From positions 1 to 56,483 of the forward strand of contig JARKNW010000004.1 in the NCBI GenBank assembly GCA_029976075.1: a DNA stretch of 56,483 nucleotides, read 5' to 3'. Source of the DNA: Pleomorphomonas sp. (lineage in GTDB: Bacteria; Pseudomonadota; Alphaproteobacteria; Rhizobiales; Pleomorphomonadaceae). Positions 16,911-25,251 of this stretch are shown here, one piece after another. Numbering within the stretch: position 1 is the first letter of the stretch; every line of letters begins with the position of its first letter. Both the position numbers and the translations under genes were made by a program. The notes under the pieces are model-generated. The model was not told the origin of the DNA and ran no database searches. It worked only from the letters and a program-made list of their open reading frames with translations.

Positions 16911-17858
16911 ATGGGCAACATCGTCTGCGACACGTTCGGTATCCGCTACCCCATCCTGCAAGGGCCGATGGCCTGGGCCTCCGACAGTCGGCTCGCCGCC
17001 GCCGTGTCCAACGCCGGCGGCCTCGGCATCATGGGCCTCGGCTTCTGTCCGCCCGCCATGGTCGAAGCGGAAATCCGTGCTGCGCGGGCGCTCACTAACG
17101 CCCCCTTCGGCATGAACGTCATCACCTGCCTGCCCGACGCGGAAAAGCTGATGGATATCGCGTTGCGCGAAAGGGTACCGGTGATCGAGATCGAAACCTT
17201 CCCGGACTTCTTTCCGACGCTGGCGCAGCACGTCGAGGCGTTGAAGTGTCATGGCGTCGTCACCATCGGCAAGGTGGCGACGGTGGAGGAAGCAAAGATC
17301 TACGAGGAGGCTGGTGTCGACTTCCTGTCGGTGAAGGGTTGCGACGGCGGCGGCCACATCTTCGGCTTCACCGGCACCTTCTCGCTGATCCCCCAGGTGG
17401 TCGATGCGGTGTCCATCCCGGTGATCAACTCGAGCGGCGTGGCCGACGCACGTGGTGTTGCCGCCTCCTTCATGCTGGGCGCGGTGGGCGTCGAGGTGGG
17501 CAGCGCCTTCCTGGTCGCCGAGGAATGCCCGATCCACGCCAATTACAAGGCAGCCATCGTCGCCGCCACCGAGGGCGACACGGTGCTGACGGGCGTCGAT
17601 GCCGGCGATGGCGTGCGCGGCATCCGCAACAGACTCACCGACGAGATGCATCGCATCGAGCGGTCTCTGCCGCCGGAGCAAGCCTCCGAGCGCATCCGCG
17701 AGATCGGCCGGGGCGTGTTGCGCAAGGCCGCCGTGGACGGAGACACCGAAGGCGGCAGCCTCGTCGTCGGCCAGAACCTTGGCCTGCTCAGAGCCATCGC
17801 GCCGGCCAGCGCCATCATGGACGGACTGATCGCCGGTTATCGGAAGATCGCGGCCTGA
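16911..17858 (+). CDS. Nitronate monooxygenase / FMN-dependent 2-nitropropane dioxygenase family
   Basis: A 315-residue TIM-barrel flavoprotein. It opens with FGIRYPILQGPMAW, the usual start of the family, and has KGCDGGGHIFG in the phosphate/FMN-binding region and a later GAVGVEVGSAFL segment. Members oxidise alkyl nitronates or act as NAD(P)H-flavin oxidoreductases; the exact substrate cannot be read from sequence. The start at 16911 has a GGAG ten bases upstream. It is followed after 11 bases by a NIPSNAP gene, and the pair is divergent from a TetR regulator, so it may be an inducible detoxification unit. Confidence 0.88.
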   Translation: MGNIVCDTFGIRYPILQGPMAWASDSRLAAAVSNAGGLGIMGLGFCPPAMVEAEIRAARALTNAPFGMNVITCLPDAEKLMDIALRERVPVIEIETFPDFFPTLAQHVEALKCHGVVTIGKVATVEEAKIYEEAGVDFLSVKGCDGGGHIFGFTGTFSLIPQVVDAVSIPVINSSGVADARGVAASFMLGAVGVEVGSAFLVAEECPIHANYKAAIVAATEGDTVLTGVDAGDGVRGIRNRLTDEMHRIERSLPPEQASERIREIGRGVLRKAAVDGDTEGGSLVVGQNLGLLRAIAPASAIMDGLIAGYRKIAA

Positions 17859-17869
17859 GGAGAAAGACC

Positions 17870-18187
17870 ATGAACACCTACGAACTGCGCACCTACACGC
17901 TGAAATCGGTCGAAGCTGCTGAATCCTACCGGACGATCTGGATCAAGCATATCGAAAGCCTCAAGGCCTTCGGCATCGTCACCCACGGCGTCTTCACCGT
18001 CCCCGACGCGCCGACCAGGATCGTCGCCCTCGTCGCCTATCCGGCAGGGACCGATCCAGCCGAGGCAACCGCGCGCTACATGGAGAGCGATCTCTTCAAG
18101 GCGGACATGGCCGGGTTCGACTTTTCGGACTTCTCCTCCGTGGAGCCAACCTTGCTGGCACCCACATCCTTCTCGCCGTTGAAATAG
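17870..18187 (+). CDS. NIPSNAP family protein
   Basis: A 105-residue single-domain protein of the NIPSNAP (dimeric alpha-beta barrel) fold, recognised from the opening YELRTYTLKS and the pattern of aromatic residues. Bacterial members are often encoded beside oxidoreductases, but their biochemical role is not settled. A GAGGAGAAAGACC ribosome site precedes the ATG. It is co-transcribed with the monooxygenase gene and probably shares its TetR control. Confidence 0.85.
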   Translation: MNTYELRTYTLKSVEAAESYRTIWIKHIESLKAFGIVTHGVFTVPDAPTRIVALVAYPAGTDPAEATARYMESDLFKADMAGFDFSDFSSVEPTLLAPTSFSPLK

Positions 18188-18475
18188 CGGATCGGTTCGC
18201 GACTCTCGCCCATTCCTAAGCGGCCAGCTGCCTTACCGAGAGTTGCTGGTCGCATTGGACGACATAACTGAGACCGCAAGCTGCCTCGTCGTGACGACAG
18301 CATTGTATTCAACGCGGGATAATCCGAATTAACCTCGAATCCGGACTGCTTTCAGCAGCGTAGATCAAACCCGTGTAACCGAAAATTATAACCCTTGAGA
18401 ACAATATTGCCTGGGGACGCTGCGCATCGAAAGCACGCCGCTGGCGATGGGCCGCGATCAGTTCGGGGTTCACAC

Positions 18476-20140
18476 ATGCTGTCGATCAGGTTCCAGCTGC
18501 GCTCTCTCCTCGTAGTGTTTACCACGCTTCTTCTCGCCCTCTCGCTGGGTACCTGGTACAGCCTGACATGGATCAGGGCGCTTCAGGACGAAGGCGCCAC
18601 CCTTGCCGTCCACGCCAATGAAGCAGCTGACGCCAGCGCCGTCGGCGCCCGCCTCTACCGCATCATCGCCGACACCGAGATCAACCGCGATCTCGACGCC
18701 AGCCGGCGCGACTGGGCGAAGGCGATCGAGGCTGAGCGCGGCGTCATCAAGCACTTGAAGACCTGGATCGTCGAACCCGATCAGGCAGCGTCACTGAGCG
18801 CCGGCGAAAAGGCCCTTAGTGAGCTTGTTGCGCTCTATGAAACCGAGATGCTGCCCAAGCTCGACAAGTCCGCCGAGATGACCCAGGACGTTCGCGATCT
18901 CGATGGCAAGATCGATGACGTGGTCACCGAGATCGCCAAGAACTTCGCCGACCTCAGGGCCCAGGCGGAACAGCAGGCGAGAGCGGTCGACGCCTCCTTC
19001 GACAGCGTGACAGCCACCTTCCAGACCGTGACGATCTCTCTCCTGCTGGTGGCTTTCGTCGCCATCTTCATCGTCAGCTTCAAGATCGATCGTGGTGTCT
19101 CAAGTGGCGTTCTGACCATTTCGCGTTCGCTCCAGGCCATCTCCCGCGGCGACCTGACGGCGGCCGGCAAAACCCAGCGGCGCGACGAGTTTGGCCTGAT
19201 GGTCGAGGAACTCGACCTTGTCAGACGCAACCTTCTGGAAGCCGAAGAGCTGCGCAACGACATGTCCAATAGGCAGGCCGTGGAACGCGAGCGCCTCGAG
19301 CGCACCGCCACCCTCACCCGCAACTTTGCCGCCCGCATCGAGGCCCTGTCCGACGGCTTCGGCAAGTCCTCAGGCGAAGTGGCCAACAGCGCGCGCAACC
19401 TCTCCGCCACCGCCGAGGAAACCGCCATGCAAGCCCAGCAGGTGGCTGGCGCTGCCGAGGAAGCCTCGACCAACGTGCAGACCGTAGCAGCCGGTGCCGA
19501 GGAGCTTTCGGCCTCCATCCAGGAGATCGCCAAGCAGGTCTCCCACTCCTCGGAGATCGCCCGCAACGCCGCCAACGAGGCCGAGGCTTCAGCTAAGAAT
19601 GTCGAAGCGCTGTCGGCCTCCGCCCAGCAGATCGGCGAAGTGGTGACGCTGATCAACAATATCGCCGCGCAGACGAACCTGCTCGCCCTGAACGCCACCA
19701 TCGAGGCGGCCCGTGCCGGCGAGATGGGCAAGGGCTTTGCCGTCGTCGCCGCCGAGGTGAAGCAGCTCGCCGAGCAGACTGCCAAGGCGACCGGCGAGAT
19801 CGGCCGGATGATCGGCGAGGTTCAGTCGGCCACCAACCTTGCCGTCGAGTCCATCTCGAGCATCGTGCGAACCATCGACAATATCCAGCACACCTCCGAA
19901 GCCATCGCTGGCGCCGTCGAGGAACAGGGCGCGGCGACGGACGAGATCGCCCAGAACACCCAGCGCGCCGCCGCAGGTACTTCCGACGTGACGCAGACCA
20001 TCACCGGCGTCGGCGCCTCCGCCGAACTGACCGGCACCGCCGCCACACAGTTGATGACCCTTTCCGCCGAGCTGGACAGCCAGTCCCGCGACCTCCGCCA
20101 CCAGGTGCAGGACTTCGTGAAGGAACTCAGCGCGGCCTGA
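18476..20140 (+). CDS. Methyl-accepting chemotaxis protein
   Basis: A 554-residue chemoreceptor. Membrane segments lie at about 12-32 and 180-205 and flank a mainly helical periplasmic sensor of the four-helix-bundle kind. HAMP and a long coiled coil follow. The signalling tip [20 protein letters not shown] is nearly invariant in the family. No CheB/CheR-binding pentapeptide is visible at the C-terminus. The ATG at 18476 directly precedes the first membrane segment; an upstream codon at 18395 would add an unlikely Arg/His-rich leader. It stands alone; its ligand is unknown. Confidence 0.93.
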   Translation: MLSIRFQLRSLLVVFTTLLLALSLGTWYSLTWIRALQDEGATLAVHANEAADASAVGARLYRIIADTEINRDLDASRRDWAKAIEAERGVIKHLKTWIVEPDQAASLSAGEKALSELVALYETEMLPKLDKSAEMTQDVRDLDGKIDDVVTEIAKNFADLRAQAEQQARAVDASFDSVTATFQTVTISLLLVAFVAIFIVSFKIDRGVSSGVLTISRSLQAISRGDLTAAGKTQRRDEFGLMVEELDLVRRNLLEAEELRNDMSNRQAVERERLERTATLTRNFAARIEALSDGFGKSSGEVANSARNLSATAEETAMQAQQVAGAAEEASTNVQTVAAGAEELSASIQEIAKQVSHSSEIARNAANEAEASAKNVEALSASAQQIGEVVTLINNIAAQTNLLALNATIEAARAGEMGKGFAVVAAEVKQLAEQTAKATGEIGRMIGEVQSATNLAVESISSIVRTIDNIQHTSEAIAGAVEEQGAATDEIAQNTQRAAAGTSDVTQTITGVGASAELTGTAATQLMTLSAELDSQSRDLRHQVQDFVKELSAA

Positions 20141-20144
20141 AACC

Positions 20145-20705
20145 TCAGGCTTTGAGGATAAGACGCTTCTGGGCCTCGTATTCCTCATTGGTGATGGCGC
20201 CGGACGCCCTCAGGGCGTTGAGTTTGTCGAGCCTGTCGAGGTCGGCATTGCCACTACCATTGGTGGCAAGCGCCGCCAGTTGGTCGATTTCCTTCGGTGG
20301 AAAGCAGTACCAGACGATGACGGCGACCGTACCGATCGGGAAGCACAGTGCCAGCAACTGCAACCAGCCGCTCCGGTTGGTGTCGTGAAGACGACGCGTC
20401 GCCAGAGAAATCGACGGGAAGAACGTGGCAAGCGACCACACCACGTTGATGATGGGGATCAGCGAGACGACCAGCCCAACGAGGAAGTTGAACAGGATCG
20501 CCCACCAGAACTCCGACCGGCTGGCACGCCCCGAGAAGTTGAAATAGTTCGAGAAGTAGGCGCGGATGGCCTGGCCGAACCCCATCGGACGACCAACCTC
20601 GCCGAACCTGTTGGGGCCTTCCGGTGGCTTCCTGATGATGAAGATGATCGGCAGGACGATGAAGACGAAAACGATCACCCAATGCCAAATGCTCAAGCCA
20701 CCCAT
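20145..20705 (-). CDS. DUF805 membrane protein with C-terminal SHOCT domain
   Basis: A 186-residue inner-membrane protein. A first hydrophobic segment (WHWVIVFVFIVLPIIFII) precedes a DUF805 domain with RASRSEFWWAILFN and RRLHDTNRSGW, giving about four membrane segments. The C-terminal SHOCT module reads LDRLDKLNALRASGAITNEEYEAQKRLIL. The start at 20705 has an AAGGGGG ribosome site. It is convergent with the chemoreceptor, four bases from its stop. Function unknown for the family. Confidence 0.85.
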   Translation of the reverse strand: MGGLSIWHWVIVFVFIVLPIIFIIRKPPEGPNRFGEVGRPMGFGQAIRAYFSNYFNFSGRASRSEFWWAILFNFLVGLVVSLIPIINVVWSLATFFPSISLATRRLHDTNRSGWLQLLALCFPIGTVAVIVWYCFPPKEIDQLAALATNGSGNADLDRLDKLNALRASGAITNEEYEAQKRLILKA

Positions 20706-21085
20706 GTCAGCCCCCTTGAGATCGGTGTTTCCTTCAGGACCTGAACACTCCGAAGGCGCGCGGCCTGAAGCAAAACCCATGCGCGCCTGCCCCCAGGAAT
20801 CGCGCAATACCCGATCAGTAAACATCGTTTTGGCAACGATGCAATCTGTGAGTAGCGATCCATAAGGCAGTGCGCTGACATCACTGCGATCAGCGACCGC
20901 CCCCCCTTGCCGGAAACACGCGCCTCGCCTCAGGCACCGTCCCGGCAGACCCGTTTTCGCCTCAAAGGACCGGCACAAGCCCCTCACCGCCAGCCATGTT
21001 CTGGCTGCGGCCCCGACGCTTGCGAAATCCTCTAACCCTCGATCCGGATTTCTGTCAGATGTACGGGAATCCACGAGGGTCCTTG
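20706..21085. other. Divergent intergenic region
   Basis: About 380 bases between the divergent DUF805 and transporter genes. No supported gene, RNA or repeat. It should contain both promoters, but I see no strong operator. Confidence 0.4.
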
Positions 21086-22309
21086 ATGATCGCCGCCATC
21101 CTTATCTTCGCATTGACCTATCTCGTCATGGCCGTCGGCAAGCTGCCCGGCTGGCGGCTCGACCGGGCCGGCGCCGCCCTGCTCGGCGGCAGCCTGATGG
21201 TCGGCACCGGCGTTCTCACCCTCGACGAGGCCTATCGCGCCATCGACATGGAGACGATCACCCTGCTGCTCGGCATGATGATCGTCGTCGCCAACCTGCG
21301 CCTTTCCGGCTTCTTCCGCCTGGTGAACGGCTTCGTGGTGCCGCGCGCCCACTATCCCATCCTGCTGCTGACGGCGATCGTCTTCACCACCGGCATCCTC
21401 TCCGCCTTCCTGGTCAACGACACCATCTGCCTGGTGATGACGCCGCTGGTCATCGACGTGATCGAGCGCCTAGACCGAAATCCGGTGCCCTATCTCCTCG
21501 CCGTCGCGCTGGCCTCCAATGCCGGCAGCGTGGCGACCGTCACCGGCAACCCGCAGAACATGATCATCGGCTCGCTGGCCCACATCCCCTACGGCACCTT
21601 CGTCGGCACGCTGGCGCCGGTAGCCGTGGTCGGCCTTCTCCTCACCATCGTCCTGATCGCGCTGATCTACCGCAAGGAATTCCTGACCCGCGAGAAGCTC
21701 ACCGCCGCCACGCCGCAGCCATCAGCCCGCTACCACAGCGCCGTGGTCTGGCGCTCGGTGCTGACGGTTCTGGTGATGATCGTGCTGTTCTTCCTCGGCC
21801 TGCCGATCGCCCAGGTGGCCATCCTCGCCGGCGCGCTGCTCCTGGTCACCCGGCGGATCAAGCCGGAGAAGATCTATTTCGACATCGACTGGCCGCTGCT
21901 GGTGATGTTCACCGGCCTGTTCATCGTGGTCGCCGGCCTGGAAAAGACCGTGCTGACGCCCGATGCCGTAGCACAAGTCGGCAAGCTCAACCTCGCCAGC
22001 CTGCCGATCCTGGCCACCGTGACGGCGGTGCTCTCCAACATCGTCAGCAACGTGCCGGCCGTGCTGGTGCTGAAGCCCTTCGTCGCCGGCCTCGCCGACC
22101 CCGAGCGCGCCTGGCTCGCCATCGCCATGGCCTCCACGCTCGCCGGCAACTTCACCCTGATCGGCTCCGTCGCCAACCTCATCGTCGCCCAACGCGCCCG
22201 CCAACGCGGCATCATCATCGCCTTCTGGCCGTACTTTACGGTGGGGGCCCCGCTGACGCTGCTGTCGATTGCGTTTGGCGTGGTGTGGCTGGGGTGGACG
22301 GGGGCGTAG
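21086..22309 (+). CDS. SLC13/ArsB-type anion transporter
   Basis: A 407-residue inner-membrane permease with about ten membrane segments. It has the ion-transporter superfamily pattern, including VNDTICLVMTPLVI and the repeated NIVSNVPAVLVL motif, plus GNPQNMIIGS in the first half. Related proteins carry citrate, sulfate, arsenite or dicarboxylates, so the substrate is uncertain. No arsR or arsC neighbour supports an arsenite role. The start at 21086 is preceded by GAGGG, whereas the frame also opens 90 bases earlier without a site. Confidence 0.85.
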   Translation: MIAAILIFALTYLVMAVGKLPGWRLDRAGAALLGGSLMVGTGVLTLDEAYRAIDMETITLLLGMMIVVANLRLSGFFRLVNGFVVPRAHYPILLLTAIVFTTGILSAFLVNDTICLVMTPLVIDVIERLDRNPVPYLLAVALASNAGSVATVTGNPQNMIIGSLAHIPYGTFVGTLAPVAVVGLLLTIVLIALIYRKEFLTREKLTAATPQPSARYHSAVVWRSVLTVLVMIVLFFLGLPIAQVAILAGALLLVTRRIKPEKIYFDIDWPLLVMFTGLFIVVAGLEKTVLTPDAVAQVGKLNLASLPILATVTAVLSNIVSNVPAVLVLKPFVAGLADPERAWLAIAMASTLAGNFTLIGSVANLIVAQRARQRGIIIAFWPYFTVGAPLTLLSIAFGVVWLGWTGA

Positions 22310-22369
22310 AGGGATAGGGGAGATCGTTGGGAACCGGGCGAACGATGAACCGCCGCATCCCGCGCCACC

Positions 22370-22891
22370 TCACTTGAGGCGATGTTCTCGCTCCACCGTC
22401 ACTGGCGGAAACTGCACGAAGTCCACAGCGTCAAACCTTACGGTAAACTCGATCCGCTTCTGCCTGGCCCACCTCATGGCTGCATCTGCGCTAATCGCCG
22501 GCACCCTTGTTGCGAGGCTGCAGTGCGGAGTCCAACTCCCCACGCGGTAGTGCTCATCGCAAATGGCGGGATCGATGTGTCGATGCAGTTGGGCATGAAG
22601 CTTCAGGAGATCCTGATCGTGCTTCGGTTTGGCCCATAGCACCAGAAGGTCATTTTCAAAGTAGCTGATCTCGGCGAAGGGTATGCAGAGGCTGGACTGC
22701 GAGCCGAAAACCTCATCGAGCACCTCGTCGGCCCCGGCCAGTTTCTCTGTGAGGATGGCCAGCGTGATATGCGGCGGATAGGCGAGCTGCTTCATCGAAG
22801 CGGCAGGCTCAAAGGCGCTCGCCTCATCCCAAAGGTTCAGAATCGGAGCGGCCGTCTCGTTGAGGCACTTGATGCTGATCCCGTACGGCAT
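22370..22891 (-). CDS. 2H phosphoesterase superfamily protein (2'-5' RNA ligase/LigT-like)
   Basis: A 173-residue protein with the two catalytic His-x-Thr/Ser-x-hydrophobic motifs of the 2H fold: PPHITLAIL in the first half and TPHCSLATR in the second. Such enzymes act on 2'-5' or cyclic phosphodiester RNA ends. The physiological substrate is unknown. The start at 22891 (MPYGISIKC) follows an AGGACG; a longer form would begin at 22912. It is convergent with the transporter gene. Confidence 0.8.
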   Translation of the reverse strand: MPYGISIKCLNETAAPILNLWDEASAFEPAASMKQLAYPPHITLAILTEKLAGADEVLDEVFGSQSSLCIPFAEISYFENDLLVLWAKPKHDQDLLKLHAQLHRHIDPAICDEHYRVGSWTPHCSLATRVPAISADAAMRWARQKRIEFTVRFDAVDFVQFPPVTVEREHRLK

Positions 22892-23023
22892 CGCTCGTCG
22901 TCCTGCGCGCAATAACTAAGCCAACACTCGAATCTCATGGCTGCATCTGCCGCTGCCCCAAGTTCTACGAAGCGATCTGAAGCTGCCAGCCTCGCTACCG
23001 ACGCACTGCCCTTTCATCCAAAG

Positions 23024-24439
23024 TCACTCTTTTTCTTCTGAACAGATAGGGCGGGTAATCGTCTCTTCTTCGATGATTTCCGGCATTCTAAATGGCATGG
23101 CACAAGGATCGGGTGCGAACTCGAAAACTATGTAGTCATCGTCGTGCTCGGTCCCACTCGGTTCGAATTTGATACCTGAGATGGTCTTCCCTTCCTTCAG
23201 GGATAGCTCAAAGAGTTCGGCCCCGGTGAAATATTTAAACTGCTCATGATTCAACCGACCAGCGAGATACTCCTGGATGCCTCGTGATGAAATTTTCACA
23301 ATATCGACTCCAGTTCCACTGCTAATCCATTGGGATGAAAGATATTGACCGCGCCCCTGGGGATCGAACATCCCCTGCTGGTGCCAAGAACGAGCTTCAT
23401 AACTCTCTAGAAAAGGCACGGGCAGTAGATTCTTTACAGCTATGACTTTCGCATACTCGGCTTCGGTGATGCCGTCACGTCTATCGAAGATGAACAGTCG
23501 CCAAATGAGGTGATCGCTCCAAGTATGAATTAGGCTTCTGTTCTGGTGTCCTGGGGTAAACACAAACACACCGTCGATGGCTGATTCAGCGAGAAAGGTT
23601 CGGATTACTTGCTGGCCGGAAACTGTAGCATGATGGCCGCCGATTGGGTTGACATCACGCAGTAATGAGCAGCCAGCATCACACAGGAAAATCATGCGAG
23701 AAATACCTGGCGGCACGGCGGCCAGCTGCTCACGTTCCTTGTCTTTCAACACTTTCCAAACAGGATTGCTCCTGATGTCGTGAGCTTCGCTTGGCATAGA
23801 TGAAAACGTGTTGCCGTGCGAGTGGATTTCGCGATCGCTCCATTCGACCACAACGTCAATCTCATTGTCGGTCAGCCTTATAGCACTTTTTGGCGTCGAG
23901 CTCTTGAGCCAAGCTGCCAGTTGCTCCTTCAGCACTTCAGTGAGCACGAACTTGTGGGTGATTTTTCGCCTACGGAAGTAACTGGATCTCGCTGCTAACG
24001 AGAATACACCGTGAGCTGATGACCGTGCGGGACGGTAACCGCTCTCGACTTGAAACCTAAATTTCAGATGCCGCCCGCTTCGCTTCACCACTGTGTTTGC
24101 GAACCCGCTAATGATATTAGCGGCGCGCTTCATCACTACCTCACCGGATAGTGCGACGTCAGATACCGCAGCGATCTCAACGTGAGCGGGTCCGCTACGA
24201 AACAGATCGTTGCTAAAGATGTCAGGCTCTTTAGGTCCCACACGCCTCTCGATCTCAAGGTCGGCAACTGTTGATATTGCCCAAGTCAGGGCAAGCTCGT
24301 ATTCGGTTGGAATAGCCTGATCGGGATCGACGTGATCGAGCCGGTGTACCAAATCTCGCGCCTTGGACCTTGTGAGCCAAGGAGCAAGCTCATCAAGCAT
24401 CAATTGTATCGCGCGGCGAGTGAAGATGGGCATGCCCAT
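23024..24439 (-). CDS. Unrecognised 471-residue protein on a lower-GC stretch
   Basis: I do not recognise this gene. The protein is soluble-looking, with no signal peptide or membrane segments. Residues about 45-95 hold an acidic pattern (ELALTWA, then EPDIF, then HVEIAAVSD) that could be read as a PD-(D/E)XK-like nuclease core, but the expected Lys is replaced. A later part has IFLCDAGCSLLRDV. Base composition is clearly lower in GC than the flanking genes, suggesting acquisition. There are no mobility genes or partners beside it. It could be a lone accessory or defence-type gene, but nothing proves this. No good ribosome site distinguishes the start at 24439 from 24433. Confidence 0.7.
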   Translation of the reverse strand: MGMPIFTRRAIQLMLDELAPWLTRSKARDLVHRLDHVDPDQAIPTEYELALTWAISTVADLEIERRVGPKEPDIFSNDLFRSGPAHVEIAAVSDVALSGEVVMKRAANIISGFANTVVKRSGRHLKFRFQVESGYRPARSSAHGVFSLAARSSYFRRRKITHKFVLTEVLKEQLAAWLKSSTPKSAIRLTDNEIDVVVEWSDREIHSHGNTFSSMPSEAHDIRSNPVWKVLKDKEREQLAAVPPGISRMIFLCDAGCSLLRDVNPIGGHHATVSGQQVIRTFLAESAIDGVFVFTPGHQNRSLIHTWSDHLIWRLFIFDRRDGITEAEYAKVIAVKNLLPVPFLESYEARSWHQQGMFDPQGRGQYLSSQWISSGTGVDIVKISSRGIQEYLAGRLNHEQFKYFTGAELFELSLKEGKTISGIKFEPSGTEHDDDYIVFEFAPDPCAMPFRMPEIIEEETITRPICSEEKE

Positions 24440-24567
24440 TTATACACAAAGCTAACACCTACGTCATCGGTTTGGATGAGGCGTTATTGTAATTAGCCGA
24501 CATGCGCCGAAGTACATGGAACAACAGGCAGACAAAAAGTACCGCTAGCCAAGTCACTGATCTTCCC

Positions 24568-25251
24568 CTACCCCAAATCCCTGAACCGATATCCCACCCC
24601 CGGCTCAGTCACGATCAGCCTCACCTCCCCGTCATCCTCCAGCTTCTGCCGGATCTGCCCTACGTACACCCTCAGATACTGCGTATCGCCCTGATGCTCC
24701 TCGCCCCAGATGGCCGTTAGCAGCTGCCGATGGGTCAGCACTGTGCCGGCGTTGCGGACGAGCAGCGCAAGCAGATCGAACTCCTTGCGCGCTAACCGCA
24801 CGTCCTTGCCGGATTTCAGCACGCGGTGGCGGGCGAGGTCGATCTCGAGGTCGCCGGTGGTGATGAGGGGGGCTTCGGGCTCGCTCGGCCGGTGGCGCAG
24901 GGCGGCGCGCAGGCGGGCGAGCAGTTCGCCGACGCCGAAGGGCTTGTTGACGAAGTCGTTGGCGCCAAGGTCGAGCGCCTCGATCTTCTCGGCCTCGCGG
25001 TCGCGCGCCGACAGGATGACCACCGGCGTGCTGAGCGTGCGCCGGATGTCGGTGAGCACCGCCTTGCCGTCCATGTCCGGCAGGCCGAGATCGAGGACGA
25101 CGATGTCGGCCGGCGCGTCGCGCATGGCGTCGAGCGCCGCCTGCCCGGTGTCGGCACGCCGCACCTGATAGCCTTCGAGCTCCAGCACCGGCGCGAGGAA
25201 GCGATGGATGGCCGGCTCGTCGTCGACCACGAGTACCGTCTTGTCGGTCAT
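24568..25251 (-). CDS. kdpE: KdpE-like OmpR-family response regulator
   Basis: A 227-residue regulator with a receiver domain (DDEPAIHRF, phospho-acceptor Asp54 in VVLDLGLPDMDG, Lys in FVNKPFGVGEL) and a winged-helix domain ending in TEPGVGYRFRDLG. The sequence is KdpE-like throughout, including LTHRQLLTAIWGEEHQGDTQYLRVYVGQ. In other bacteria KdpE activates the kdpFABC potassium ATPase genes, which are not in this window. It overlaps the kinase gene by four bases. Confidence 0.9.
   Translation of the reverse strand: MTDKTVLVVDDEPAIHRFLAPVLELEGYQVRRADTGQAALDAMRDAPADIVVLDLGLPDMDGKAVLTDIRRTLSTPVVILSARDREAEKIEALDLGANDFVNKPFGVGELLARLRAALRHRPSEPEAPLITTGDLEIDLARHRVLKSGKDVRLARKEFDLLALLVRNAGTVLTHRQLLTAIWGEEHQGDTQYLRVYVGQIRQKLEDDGEVRLIVTEPGVGYRFRDLG

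Noticed and set aside
21086..22309. Arsenite efflux pump (arsB)
   Set aside because: The fold fits, but there is no arsR, arsC or arsenic-related neighbour, so only the superfamily call is supported.
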